In this document: one piece after another, positions 1-8,021 of the stretch | Position numbering within the stretch: position 1 is the stretch's first letter | How the letters are laid out: each line of letters opens with the position of its first letter | Origin: Bradyrhizobium sp. CB3481 | GTDB taxonomy: Bacteria; Pseudomonadota; Alphaproteobacteria; Rhizobiales; Xanthobacteraceae | Reading direction: 5' to 3' | DNA length: 64,000 nt | Assembly (NCBI RefSeq): GCF_029714305.1 | Contig: NZ_CP121647.1 | Location: 3,430,501-3,494,500 of the forward strand | Notes under the pieces: model-generated | What the model was told of the DNA's origin: nothing | Seen by the model: the letters and a program-made list of their open reading frames with translations, nothing else | Database searches by the model: none | Program-made: the position numbers and the translations under genes

Positions 1-1
1 G

Positions 2-451
2 CCGGGCTTTTTGCCGGGCACCGCGCAGGAATATGGCGGCCTGATCAAGCACGGCGCGAAACTGCTGTTCGCCTATTCGCAGTGCACGGTGCCGCTCGTC
101 ACCGTCATCACCCGCAAAGCCTATGGCGGCGCCTTCGACGTCATGGCGTCAAAGGAAATCGGCGCCGATATGAACTACGCCTGGCCGACCGCGCAGATCG
201 CGGTGATGGGCGCCAAGGGCGCGGTGGAAATCATCTTCCGCAGCGACATGAACGATCCCGAGGCGATCGCCAAGCGCACCAAGGAATACGAGGACCGCTT
301 CCTGTCACCCTTCATCGCGGCCGAGCGCGGCTACATCGACGACGTCATCATGCCGCATTCGACCCGGCGCCGCATCGCGCGGGCGCTGGCGATGCTGAGA
401 GACAAGAAGGTGGAAATGCCAGCGAAGAAGCACGACAATTTGCCGTTGTAG
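2..451 (+). CDS. pccB: Acyl-CoA (propionyl-CoA) carboxylase carboxyltransferase beta subunit, 3' end
   Basis: Only the last 149 codons are in the window; the frame is open to the left edge, so the true start lies outside. The visible part begins with the family's [13 protein letters not shown] stretch and continues through the [24 protein letters not shown] region, which forms part of the C-terminal carboxyltransferase (crotonase-like) half that binds the acyl-CoA. The protein transfers carboxyl from biotin to propionyl- or acetyl-CoA in the cytoplasm as part of an alpha6-beta6 type complex. The [14 protein letters not shown] tail is typical of PccB in this group. Which acyl-CoA is preferred cannot be told from this fragment. 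It ends at TAG, followed at once by a palindromic repeat. Confidence 0.93.
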   Translation, partial: PGFLPGTAQEYGGLIKHGAKLLFAYSQCTVPLVTVITRKAYGGAFDVMASKEIGADMNYAWPTAQIAVMGAKGAVEIIFRSDMNDPEAIAKRTKEYEDRFLSPFIAAERGYIDDVIMPHSTRRRIARALAMLRDKKVEMPAKKHDNLPL

Positions 452-459
452 GCACATGG

Positions 460-553
460 GTAGGGTGGGTTAGTTAGGCGAAGCCGTAACCCACCAAAGT
501 CTCGACGCGGTCGGTTCGGCTGGTGGGTTACGCCTTCGGCTAACCCACCCTAC
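460..553. repeat. Dispersed palindromic repeat, family A (GTAGGGTGGGTTA type), copy 1
   Basis: The ends are inverted repeats (GTAGGGTGGGTTAG at the left, CTAACCCACCCTAC at the right), with internal GTAACCCACC and GGTGGGTTAC arms. It lies between the convergent pccB and VOC genes. Related copies are at 9924-10023, 11366-11455 and, as a divergent GTAGGGTGGGCAAAG variant, 23716-23809. It looks like a REP/MITE-type non-coding element. Confidence 0.85.
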
Positions 554-565
554 GAAGCTTCGGCG

Positions 566-1024
566 CTACGCCGCCTTCTGCTTCTTGAACGCTTCCTCTG
601 CGCGCTTCTTCAGCTCCGCCGGCGACACGTCCTCGATATGCGTGCCGAAGAACCAGCTGTTGCCGGCGGCATCCTTCACGCCGCCGCTGCGATCGCCGTA
701 GAATTGATCCGCCGGCTCCATGATCGAGGTGGCGCCGGCTTTGATCGCGCGCTGATAGGCGGCATCGACGTCGGGCACGTAGAGATACAGCATCACGGGC
801 ATGGCTTTGACCTGCTCGGAGGCGTCGGAGATCATCACCATGGAATCTCCGACCTTGAGCGTCGCATGCATCACCGTGCCGTCGGGCCGCAAGGTCGGCT
901 CATGATCATGCTGGGCGCCGAGTGCCTGTTCCATGAAGCTGATGGTCTTCTTCGCGCCCTCGACGATGAGGTAGGGGGTCACGGTGTGAAACCCTTTCGG
1001 GATCGGTTTTACTTTCGCAGCCAT
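566..1024 (-). CDS. VOC-superfamily (PhnB/glyoxalase-like) protein
   Basis: A 152-aa cytoplasmic protein of the vicinal-oxygen-chelate fold in its PhnB-like branch. It starts with the typical PKGFHTVTPYLIVEGAKKTI segment, continues with the ALGAQHDHE and HATLKVGDSMVMISD strands, and ends in the second half-motif with GDRSGGVKDAAGNSWFFGTH. I chose the start at 1024 because AGGAGA stands about 7 bases before it; a longer frame to 1090 has no ribosome site and would add an unrelated 22-residue leader. Enzymes of this branch are often of unknown substrate, so function beyond the fold is not assigned. It is convergent with pccB across a repeat. Confidence 0.88.
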   Translation of the reverse strand: MAAKVKPIPKGFHTVTPYLIVEGAKKTISFMEQALGAQHDHEPTLRPDGTVMHATLKVGDSMVMISDASEQVKAMPVMLYLYVPDVDAAYQRAIKAGATSIMEPADQFYGDRSGGVKDAAGNSWFFGTHIEDVSPAELKKRAEEAFKKQKAA

Positions 1025-1180
1025 GGGCAGTCTCCTGTGGCGTTGAACGAACCGGAAATAACGCGGGGCGAGCAGATCGGTTTGCTGCAACCGATGGCTA
1101 AATTATCCGTTCGAAATGGCTCTGCGCCGATGGATCTGGCAAGGGTTCCGCATGTGTCTGCACGCCTGACCCAGCTGCGA

Positions 1181-1816
1181 TCAGCGTGATCGATCCGCCG
1201 CCGCGAAATGCGCCAATTGGTCTGCGTGCGCCTTCACGAAAGCCGGTCGGGCCGTGGCGCGTGCCATGTAGTCACGGCAGGCGGGATGGCCCGCCAGGCC
1301 GTCGAAGCGGTCGATGGGGCGCAGCACGTCGGACATGAGGATGTCGGCGACGGAGAAGGACCCCGCCAGCCATTCGCGTCGTGCCAGCACCGGTTCCAGG
1401 TACTTGAGCCGGATCTTGAGGAACTCGTCCAAAAACTTCGATGCCGGCTCGCCCATGAACTTGAACATGACCCAGGGCAGGCCCGCCATCTCGACCGAAT
1501 TCAGCGCAGCGAACACCCATTTGGTCACCTCGCTGCGGCCACGCGGGTCGGCTGGCATCAGCGCCGAACTCAGTTCGCCCAGATGGAGCAGGATCGCGCC
1601 GCTCTCGAAGATCGAGATGTCGCCATCGGTCAGCCACGGGACTTGCCCGAACGGCTGGTGCGCGAAATGCTCTGGCCCCCGGTCGCCGAATGGAACGCTG
1701 TTGACGCGGTAGGGCAGGCGCGCCTCTTCCAGCGCCCAGCGCACGCGAAGGTCGCGCACAAGACCCCGCGGCATCTCGGGAACCCAATCGAAGGTGGTCA
1801 GCGTCAGGTCGGCCAT
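1181..1816 (-). CDS. Glutathione S-transferase family protein
   Basis: 211 aa, the normal size of a cytosolic GST. The N-terminal thioredoxin-like half carries the VPWLTDGDISIFESGAILLHL segment, which is the cis-proline and glutathione-binding Glu-Ser motif of the family. The C-terminal helical domain contains WLAGSFSVADILMSDVLR, the conserved N-capping and hydrophobic-staple region. It probably conjugates or isomerises small electrophiles in the cytoplasm; the substrate cannot be read from sequence. The start at 1816 is preceded by GGAG, whereas the ATG 24 bases upstream lacks a ribosome site. It is a single gene in the same direction as the VOC gene, about 155 bases away. Confidence 0.9.
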   Translation of the reverse strand: MADLTLTTFDWVPEMPRGLVRDLRVRWALEEARLPYRVNSVPFGDRGPEHFAHQPFGQVPWLTDGDISIFESGAILLHLGELSSALMPADPRGRSEVTKWVFAALNSVEMAGLPWVMFKFMGEPASKFLDEFLKIRLKYLEPVLARREWLAGSFSVADILMSDVLRPIDRFDGLAGHPACRDYMARATARPAFVKAHADQLAHFAAADRSR

Positions 1817-2108
1817 TCGGTGTCTCCATGTCTTGTTCATGCATAGGACGGGCTAAGGGCTCGCCTTCCGACAGCGGCGACAGGTTTTTTCGCCGCGCCG
1901 TAGGATGGATGGAGGCGATGCGACGGTCGCAGTGTCGGCGTTTGAACGTGGAAAGTACCGACGAGAGAGGGGCAACAGCCTTCCGCCCGTTGTCAATCTT
2001 GGCGCGAATTTTGCTCCTGTAGCAGCCTAAGCATGCTCTGCGTGGTTTTGGCAGGAATCTTCTGCCGCTGCAGCTGGTCATGGGGCAGATTTTGCCTGGA
2101 GGAAAGTG

Positions 2109-2801
2109 ATGGCGGTGTCTTCGGTTGCAGGTGGCCTGTTTACACAGAACCCCCTGATGAAGGGGCGGCATGCGCCGGACCTGTCCGCGCCTTTCGCGCT
2201 GAGCCAGGACGATAGGCAGGTGCTATCGATGCGAGGCATGAGCGAGGGCCAGCAGGATGCGGTCAGTTCGCTCTACGCCAAGGCGCACTCTGCCGTTCAG
2301 GGCGGCCAGGGCAGGGGTTTCCTGGCGTCACTGGACACGCAATCACTGGCCTTGTTGCAGCAGGCGGCGAGCCTCGCTGCGCCCGTCAATGTTTCCACGC
2401 TTACGGAAGAGGGCGCCGAGAATCTGTTGCTGGCGCCTACCGAGGCGGTCGATCTCAACGGTGACGGCATGATCCAGGTCGGCGCGGCGCTGACATCCTC
2501 GTTTCCGCCCGTCAATGCCTCACCGGAGCTGCGTGCGGCCTGGGAGAAGACGGCTTCCGGCATGAACGAGAAAGACGCATTGACGCTGTCATTCAAGCTG
2601 AGTGGTGTGTCCACCAGCCTCGAGGGCGGCAGCGTAAAGGGACAGGATTTTTCCGGCGATTTTGACTGGAACGGCTATGTGCAGAAATTGATCGCCAGCA
2701 ACGACATGTCGAAACCCTACAATAGCCCGGAGCAATACCAGAAGGTTAGTGATCAGCTTCTCAGCTTCTGGGCGGCGCTGAAGGAGCAGGGACTGGCCTG
2801 A
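2109..2801 (+). CDS. Hypothetical protein with one EF-hand-like loop
   Basis: 230 aa, no signal peptide or membrane segment seen. I do not recognise the family. The ATG at 2109 directly follows GGAGGAAAG, a strong ribosome site (a GTG three bases earlier is possible). Around residue 120 the stretch DLNGDGMIQVG matches the calcium-binding loop of an EF-hand (Asp, Asn, Asp, Gly, then Gln at the glutamate position), but no second hand is obvious, so calcium binding is speculative. The rest is mixed alpha-helical, Ser/Ala/Gly-rich, with a Tyr-containing tail (KPYNSPEQYQKVSDQLLSFW). It stands alone, about 270 bases after the divergent GST start. Confidence 0.8.
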   Translation: MAVSSVAGGLFTQNPLMKGRHAPDLSAPFALSQDDRQVLSMRGMSEGQQDAVSSLYAKAHSAVQGGQGRGFLASLDTQSLALLQQAASLAAPVNVSTLTEEGAENLLLAPTEAVDLNGDGMIQVGAALTSSFPPVNASPELRAAWEKTASGMNEKDALTLSFKLSGVSTSLEGGSVKGQDFSGDFDWNGYVQKLIASNDMSKPYNSPEQYQKVSDQLLSFWAALKEQGLA

Positions 2802-2886
2802 TTTCGGGCGCAGCATACGTCGGCGGCCCGATGATCACTGACCGAGCGTCGTGAGCTTGCCTTGCTTGGCCGCCTCGACGGCCCGC

Positions 2887-3224
2887 CTAACGCGACACCA
2901 GCGGCACGAAATCGTATTCGCCGACGCCTTGCAGGACCAGGAAGGTGAGCGAGGTCGTACCGGCGTTGGTCACCAGATGCGGCCGCGTCGGCCTGACGAC
3001 ATAGACCTCGCCCGGCTTCAGGTTCACTTCCTCTTTCGGCTCCGCATCTGCCCTTCAAGAATATAGAACGTATCGGAGACCTTGCTGTGGGTGTGCCACG
3101 GCACCTTCTGGGTTGCAGAGAGCTGCAGCTCCATGATGCGAAAGCCGGGACGCGTGGCGTGTTCGGCACGGCGCTCGACCTCGTAAAGATGGCTGGCGTC
3201 CTTGACTGGCTGCGGCTTGTTCAT
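2887..3224 (-). pseudogene. Cupin-domain protein broken by a single frameshift
   Basis: Read from 3224, the first frame gives a cupin start (MNKPQPVKDASHLYEVERR, then MELQLSATQKVPWHTHSKVSDTFYILEGQ) and stops early at 3024. Shifting frame near 3042-3046 restores the second half of the cupin (PKEEVNLKPGEVYVVRPTRP, then HLVTNAGTTSLTFLVLQGVG) down to TAG at 2887. One missing base explains it. Joined, the protein would be about 112 aa, normal for a single-domain cupin, with metal-site residues HTH and a later His. A clear AGGAG precedes the start at 3224. It is either a recent pseudogene or a sequencing error. Confidence 0.82.
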
Positions 3225-3344
3225 GACGATCTCCTTGTCGTCCGCCCCCATCGCCGCGCGATGATAGCCGAAACCGGAGCCGCAGGGTGGCGCAAAGGCG
3301 CAACAGCGCCGTGCCCACCATTTTTCGAACCGCAGCCGTTTATT

Positions 3345-3400
3345 TATTCTGGGGGGCTTCGCTTCGCTCAGCTCACCCTACGAAGCTGGCCACCCCACGA
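3345..3400. repeat. Fragment of a family A-like palindromic repeat
   Basis: GGGGGGCTTCGCTTCGCTCAG followed by CTCACCCTACGAAGC resembles the right half of the family A repeat (CTAACCCACCCTACGAAG). The left half is missing, so this is a truncated copy between the broken cupin and the next small gene. Confidence 0.5.
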
Positions 3401-3405
3401 AACAG

Positions 3406-3615
3406 TCACTCCATCTCTTGGCGCTTGCGCTGCTCGCCCTCGCGCAGCCTTTGCGCGATCGCGGATCGCCGCGGGATCAGCGCAGCTTCATCGGCGAGCC
3501 GCTGCGCCAGATCGGCATGATATTGCTGCACGACGTCGAGCACCGCGTCCTTGGCGAGCTGGCGGTGGTAGTCGGCCAGGAATTTGTGCAGATCAGCGAG
3601 TTCGTCGTCATCCAT
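3406..3615 (-). CDS. Small hypothetical helical protein
   Basis: 69 aa, strongly charged and predicted to be all helical (for example DLHKFLADYHRQLAKDAVLD and a KRQEME end). No signal, membrane segment or known motif is visible. The ATG at 3615 has only a weak GAGGCG ribosome-like sequence upstream. The amino-acid composition and heptad-like spacing look like a real protein rather than a chance frame, but function is unknown. It is divergent from the 3834 gene, so it shares the intergenic region holding the CtrA box at 3740-3755; the site could act on either side. Confidence 0.5.
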   Translation of the reverse strand: MDDDELADLHKFLADYHRQLAKDAVLDVVQQYHADLAQRLADEAALIPRRSAIAQRLREGEQRKRQEME

Positions 3616-3739
3616 AGCTATCGCGCCTCAGCCGCGATGGCGGGATTATACTGCAAGCTGTTGATCCTACACCAGCTTTTCCCGCTGCGGGCAGCGCGTC
3701 GATCGGAAGAATAGGCGCCAAGCCACTGAGCGCCCTTTG

Positions 3740-3755
3740 TTAACCACTTGTTAAC
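3740..3755 (+). promoter_or_regulatory. Predicted CtrA-binding site (TTAA-N7-TTAAC)
   Basis: TTAA, seven bases, then TTAAC is an exact match to the full CtrA box known from Caulobacter and rhizobia. It lies about 80 bases before the 3834 start, which precedes the FtsZ paralogue. A nearly identical 23-base block (TTAACC-TTGTTAACCATAACG) recurs at 41597. Cell-cycle control by CtrA is inferred from the match and the context. Confidence 0.7.
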
Positions 3756-3833
3756 CATAACGCCGCTAGCCTCAGGTCACTATCCGGTCATGATCAGCCG
3801 ATTCCAGCGCGGTTCGTTCGAGGAGAACAGCCG

Positions 3834-4340
3834 ATGTCCGTTGAGATTCTGACCTATGCAGCCCTGGCCGCCCGCCTGAACATCTCGGTGGCGGCCGCCC
3901 GTTCGCTTGCCCGCAGGCTCCGGCTGCCGCGGTCGCTTTCGGACGATGGCAGGGCCCTGGTGAACGTTGATTTCGCTGAAGTCAGGCACAAGCCTCAGCC
4001 ACCGGTTGGTCACCGGGCGGGCGAGGCCGCTCAATTGAGGGCACTTGTCGGGACGCTGCAGGCGGAGATCGCGCAGCTGGAAGCCAGAGCAGCCGGTCAT
4101 CGCGCCGATTTTGAACACGAACGCGAGCGCGCCGATCGCCTGGTGACCGAACTGATGCAGATGACAGCCGAGACCAAGGCCGCCAGGGAGGCGGCGGCGC
4201 GGCTTGAGGGTGAGGTGACAGCGCTGCGGACCGCCCTCCATGCTGGCGGTTCCAGCGAGAATCACGGACATTCTGCGCGCCGGGTCGGTCATCTGGCGGC
4301 AAGCCTGGTAGAGTCGGACCGCAAGGCGGCGCGTAGGTAG
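3834..4340 (+). CDS. Helix-turn-helix / coiled-coil protein upstream of the FtsZ paralogue
   Basis: 168 aa, cytoplasmic. Residues about 5-35 (EILTYAALAARLNISVAAAR) read as a MerR- or plasmid-style helix-turn-helix. Residues about 60-140 form a long Ala/Glu/Arg-rich coiled coil (LVGTLQAEIAQLEARAAGHR). I do not recognise a named family; the arrangement resembles DNA-binding proteins with a dimerising coil. AGGAGAAC precedes the ATG. It ends 51 bases before the FtsZ paralogue in the same direction, so the two are probably co-transcribed from the promoter region with the CtrA box at 3740. That pairing suggests a cell-division or cell-cycle role, which is inference only. Confidence 0.8.
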   Translation: MSVEILTYAALAARLNISVAAARSLARRLRLPRSLSDDGRALVNVDFAEVRHKPQPPVGHRAGEAAQLRALVGTLQAEIAQLEARAAGHRADFEHERERADRLVTELMQMTAETKAAREAAARLEGEVTALRTALHAGGSSENHGHSARRVGHLAASLVESDRKAARR

Positions 4341-4391
4341 CAATCTCTTTTTTCTCATTCCGCGGTTTGGCGGAGCAACCGTGGGGCAAAA

Positions 4392-5615
4392 ATGACTGGC
4401 ACCGACATCCGCGAGCTGAGGGCCCGTATCATCGTATTCGGGGTCGGCGGCGCCGGGGGCAATGCCGTCAACAACATGATCGACGCCGGACTTGAAGGCG
4501 TCGAGTTCATCGTCGCCAACACCGACGCACAGGCGCTCACCAGCTCCAAGGCCCAGCGCGTCATCCAGATGGGGACGCAGGTGACCGGCGGCCTCGGCGC
4601 CGGTGCGCAGCCCGATATCGGCCGCGCTGCAGCCGAAGAGACCATCGATGAGATCCGCGATCACCTGACCGGCGCCCACATGGTGTTCATCACCGCCGGC
4701 ATGGGCGGCGGTACCGGCACCGGCGCCGCGCCCGTCATCGCCAAGGCCGCGCGCGACCTCGGCATTCTCACCATCGGCGTCGTCACCAAGCCGTTCCAGT
4801 TCGAGGGCCAGCGCCGCATGCGCTATGCCGAAGCCGGCATTGCCGAGCTGTTGAAGGCGGTCGACACGCTCCTGATCATTCCGAACCAGAACCTGTTCCG
4901 CGTTGCCAATGAGAAGACCACCTTTTCCGACGCGTTTGCGATGGCCGATCAGGTGCTCTATTCGGGCGTTGCCTGCATCAGCGACCTCATCGTCAAGGAA
5001 GGCCTGATCAATCTCGATTTCGCCGACGTCCTTTCGGTGATGCGCGAGAAGGGCAAGGCGATGATGGGCAGGGGCGAGGCTTCCGGCGACAAGCGCGTGC
5101 TCAATGCCGCCATCGCCGCGATCTCCAACCCGCTGATCGAAAATCCCTCGATCAAGCGCGCCAGCGGCCTGATCGTCTCCATCACCGGCGGGCGCGACCT
5201 GACGCTGTTCGAAGTCGACGAAGCTGCGACGCGCATCCGCGACGAGGCCGATCCGGATGCCAACATCATCGTCGGCGCCACCTTCGATGCCGATCTCGAT
5301 GGGGTCGTCCGCGTCTCTGTCGTGGCGACCGGCATCGACAATCTCGATGCGGCTGGCGCGGCGCATCAGGCGGAAGGCATGCTGTCGGACCTCGCCGGCC
5401 GGCTGAGCCACGACCGGCGCCGCATTGCCGATCGCGTGCCGCCGCCGTCGGTCCCCACGGCCCGCCACCTCGAAGCGCGAATGGGGGTCGCGGAACATTT
5501 GCGGCCGGCACCGTCGCAACGCCTCGATTCATTCGGCCGGGCGGCGCCCGTGCGCACGCCTGTCGAGGAAAAGGTGCTCGATATCCCGCCCTTCCTCGGC
5601 CGCAAGTCGTCCTGA
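4392..5615 (+). CDS. ftsZ: FtsZ-like GTPase, short paralogue outside the dcw cluster
   Basis: 407 aa. The tubulin-type GTPase core is intact: the Gly-rich N-terminal loop ([15 protein letters not shown]), the tubulin signature GGGTGTG at residues 105-111, and the catalytic T7-loop region NLDFADV near residue 207. Its linker is short, unlike the roughly 600-aa main FtsZ of many Bradyrhizobiaceae, but it keeps a C-terminal peptide, [13 protein letters not shown], resembling the FtsA/ZipA/ZapA-binding tail. None of its neighbours is ftsQ, ftsA or a mur gene, so this is a second copy rather than the division-cluster gene. It polymerises with GTP in the cytoplasm; whether it builds the Z ring or modulates it is unknown. 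Confidence 0.93.
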   Translation: MTGTDIRELRARIIVFGVGGAGGNAVNNMIDAGLEGVEFIVANTDAQALTSSKAQRVIQMGTQVTGGLGAGAQPDIGRAAAEETIDEIRDHLTGAHMVFITAGMGGGTGTGAAPVIAKAARDLGILTIGVVTKPFQFEGQRRMRYAEAGIAELLKAVDTLLIIPNQNLFRVANEKTTFSDAFAMADQVLYSGVACISDLIVKEGLINLDFADVLSVMREKGKAMMGRGEASGDKRVLNAAIAAISNPLIENPSIKRASGLIVSITGGRDLTLFEVDEAATRIRDEADPDANIIVGATFDADLDGVVRVSVVATGIDNLDAAGAAHQAEGMLSDLAGRLSHDRRRIADRVPPPSVPTARHLEARMGVAEHLRPAPSQRLDSFGRAAPVRTPVEEKVLDIPPFLGRKSS

Positions 5616-5698
5616 CGGGCAGCCGGCATCCGTTGTCGGCGCGGCCCGCGTCCAGTAGCATCCAGCCGTTTCACGGTATCACCATCGGCTAGTGGTTC

Positions 5699-6091
5699 GT
5701 GCGGCGGAAGCAACTGACGCATGGGTGCTCGATCTTGAATTCGATAGTTGAGGACGATCCCGCCGACGAGATTGCCGAGATCGAGGCGCGGCTCGAGCGG
5801 CTCGCCGAAGCCGCCGAGCGGTGCCGGAAGTTCATTCTGGCTTCCAAGGCGGCGATCGCCGGCGGTTTCGCGCTGCTGCTCGTGACGATGCTCGGGCTGT
5901 TCGCCGCCGGTCAGACCGCAGCACTTGGGTCGATTGCTCTGGTGCTCGGCGGTATCGTCTCGCTCGGATCGAATGTCAGCACGCTGCGCCAGACCATGGA
6001 TGCGATCAGCGCCGCCGAAGTTTTGCGTTCGAACCTGATCGGCCGGATCGATCTGCGTGTGGTCGCGGACAGTCCGATGAAGCTGATGTGA
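5699..6091 (+). CDS. Small membrane protein with N-terminal coil and two membrane segments
   Basis: 130 aa from the GTG at 5699, or 118 aa from the TTG at 5735; neither has a strong ribosome site, so the start is uncertain. The N-terminal part is acidic and helical (DEIAEIEARLERLAEAAERC), followed by two hydrophobic stretches (AAIAGGFALLLVTMLGLFAA and SIALVLGGIVSLGSNV) and a short conserved-looking tail. I do not recognise the family. It starts 83 bases after the FtsZ paralogue in the same direction and could belong to the same transcript. It probably sits in the inner membrane with the coil in the cytoplasm. Confidence 0.72.
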   Translation: MRRKQLTHGCSILNSIVEDDPADEIAEIEARLERLAEAAERCRKFILASKAAIAGGFALLLVTMLGLFAAGQTAALGSIALVLGGIVSLGSNVSTLRQTMDAISAAEVLRSNLIGRIDLRVVADSPMKLM

Positions 6092-6246
6092 TGCGCCAGC
6101 ACCGTGATCTCGACGGAGGAACCTGAAGGCTGATGCCCAAAATCAGCCCTATACCAGCCTTGCTTTAGTCAAAACGGCGGTACGGAGTAGTCTACATTCC
6201 GACGATCGCCCGTCCAGTTGACGGCAAAACTGGCAGGAGGCCACTC

Positions 6247-7050
6247 ATGGATTCCTCGGCGACTATCAGCCCAACTGATTCGCGCGACGTTAGTCCGGGA
6301 CTATCTACGCAAGACGCGGAGCTGGTCGCGCGTGCCGATCAACGGCTCGCGCATGCTTATGAACAGATCGCTCTCGCGGATGAGCAGCTCGCGCGCGTCA
6401 ATGAACAGATTTCCAAGTTGGAGAACGATGGCGCGCGGAAGAACAGCTCGCGTCGATCATCGCGTGGCAGACCGGCGCTACGCGGCTTTATCGGTCTGTT
6501 GCTGACAGCGGGCATCTGTACCGCTGCGTTCGCCTGGCATTCCTATGGTGACGCGGCGAGGCCGATGATCGCGCAGTGGGCGCCGCAACTGGCCGCAGCT
6601 TCGTCGTTGCCCTCGGAAACACCGAAGGTCGCCGCCGACAAGCCGCCAGCGGTTCAGCTGGCTGCGGCGGATGCGGCCATTTCGCAATTGCCAGCTCCGG
6701 CTCAAACCGCGGCACAGGACGCGGTGAACCCGATTGCTCCCGAGACCGCACAATTGCTTCAGACGATGGCGCGCGATCTCGCAAGCATGAGGCAAGAGAT
6801 CGAGCAGCTCAAGGCTGGCCAGGAAGTATTGGCCCGCGAAACGGCTGAGAATGCCGAGCAACTCAAGGAGAGCCGGGAGCAAACGGCGCGCGCGATTGCA
6901 GCTGTTTCCGAACAGAATCTGCGCCGGTCGTCAGTGGCTCCGCCGCCGCCGGCTGCCGGCCCGCCGCGCAAGCCAGTGTCAGCGCTTGCCCCAACAGAGG
7001 TTAGAACGCAAGCACGCCCGCCGGTGAGATTGCAGCCTCGGCAACAATAG
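6247..7050 (+). CDS. Membrane-anchored coiled-coil, Pro/Ala-rich protein
   Basis: 267 aa with one membrane segment near residues 79-97 (GFIGLLLTAGICTAAFAW). The cytoplasmic N-terminal part contains repeated heptads (ARADQRLAHAYEQIALADEQ, LARVNEQISKL). The presumed periplasmic part is Ala/Pro-rich, then a second coiled coil (LASMRQEIEQLKAGQEVL) and a basic, Pro-rich tail. AGGAGG precedes the ATG. The architecture resembles envelope spacers or scaffold proteins common in Bradyrhizobium genomes; no enzymatic motif is visible and no function is assigned. It stands alone, 155 bases after the preceding gene. Confidence 0.8.
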   Translation: MDSSATISPTDSRDVSPGLSTQDAELVARADQRLAHAYEQIALADEQLARVNEQISKLENDGARKNSSRRSSRGRPALRGFIGLLLTAGICTAAFAWHSYGDAARPMIAQWAPQLAAASSLPSETPKVAADKPPAVQLAAADAAISQLPAPAQTAAQDAVNPIAPETAQLLQTMARDLASMRQEIEQLKAGQEVLARETAENAEQLKESREQTARAIAAVSEQNLRRSSVAPPPPAAGPPRKPVSALAPTEVRTQARPPVRLQPRQQ

Positions 7051-7120
7051 GCTTCATGGTCGCAGGCCGAAGGCTAACGTTCTTGGGCCCGCAGCGATTG
7101 TGAACGTGCTTTGATATTGT

Positions 7121-7870
7121 ATGGCGGACCGCATGATCGCGAAGATCTTGCTGCTGCTCGTGCTGTTCATGGTTGCGGTCGCGCATGAAGTGGCCGCACA
7201 GGACACTGACTGCGTCCGCGAACGGGCCGCCATGGTCGAAACCGTCAGCGCCTACGCCCGATCCCACGCCAACGCCCTGGGCCAGGACGGGCTGTCAGAT
7301 AGAGTTCTTGAGGCCTTGCGGCGCACGAAACGCCATCTGTTCATCTCAGAGCGGTCCTGCTCCACCGCATACGCCGACACACCGCTTTCGATCGGCCACG
7401 GCCAGACCATATCGCAACCGCTCATCGTCGCCCTGATGACGGAGTTGGCTGCAGTTGCGCCCGATCACGTCGTGCTCGAGATCGGCACGGGTTCGGGCTA
7501 TCAGGCCGCCATCCTGGCACACCTGGCGCGGAAGGTCTGCACCATCGAGATCATCCCGTCATTGGCCGAGGCTGCCGCGAAATCGCTCCGGGACGCTGGG
7601 TATGACAATGTGAGCGTCAAGCTCGGCGACGGCTTCGTCGGTTGGCCGGAATGCGGTCCTTTCGACGCCATCGTGGTGACCGCCGCACTTGGTGAGGTGC
7701 CGCCGCCACTGATCGAGCAGCTCAAAGTGGGTGGCCGGCTCGTCATGCCGGTGGGAGCCGCCTACGCCTCGCAGCACCTCACCGTTGTCGAAAAATCGGC
7801 TCCCGACAGGACGACGGCGCGCGCCGTCGCGCTCGTGCGGTTTGTGCCTTTTACGCGTTCAAAGAAATAG
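7121..7870 (+). CDS. Protein-L-isoaspartate O-methyltransferase-like protein with a signal peptide
   Basis: 249 aa (245 from an ATG at 7133). Residues about 5-26 (MIAKILLLLVLFMVAVAHEV, then AAQ) form a classical signal peptide. The mature part is a SAM methyltransferase of the Pcm family: TPLSIGHGQTISQP is the isoaspartyl-substrate loop, VVLEIGTGSGYQAAILAHL is SAM motif I, and VTAALGEVPPPLIEQLKVGG is the conserved post-II/III region. Pcm repairs isoaspartate in damaged proteins. Cytoplasmic Pcm proteins lack a signal; here export to the periplasm is predicted, where SAM supply is unclear. It may be a lineage-specific periplasmic repair enzyme or a tethered one. Confidence 0.85.
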   Translation: MADRMIAKILLLLVLFMVAVAHEVAAQDTDCVRERAAMVETVSAYARSHANALGQDGLSDRVLEALRRTKRHLFISERSCSTAYADTPLSIGHGQTISQPLIVALMTELAAVAPDHVVLEIGTGSGYQAAILAHLARKVCTIEIIPSLAEAAAKSLRDAGYDNVSVKLGDGFVGWPECGPFDAIVVTAALGEVPPPLIEQLKVGGRLVMPVGAAYASQHLTVVEKSAPDRTTARAVALVRFVPFTRSKK

Positions 7871-8021
7871 GAGCCGGTTGGACACACCGGAAGCTGGGGG
7901 TCAAGCGGCTGGTGCCCTGGGGACGTGACCGCACATTTCGGAAATTGTGATCGCATGCAACCGACTGGAAAGAAGGCCTCCAGCATTTACATTGAGGGTG
8001 GATGATCGAGGGAACAACACG

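Noticed and set aside
3780..5519. A 579-codon open frame on the minus strand opposite the FtsZ paralogue
   Set aside because: It mirrors the codon pattern of the plus-strand genes, has no ribosome site or domain, and is a high-GC antisense frame.
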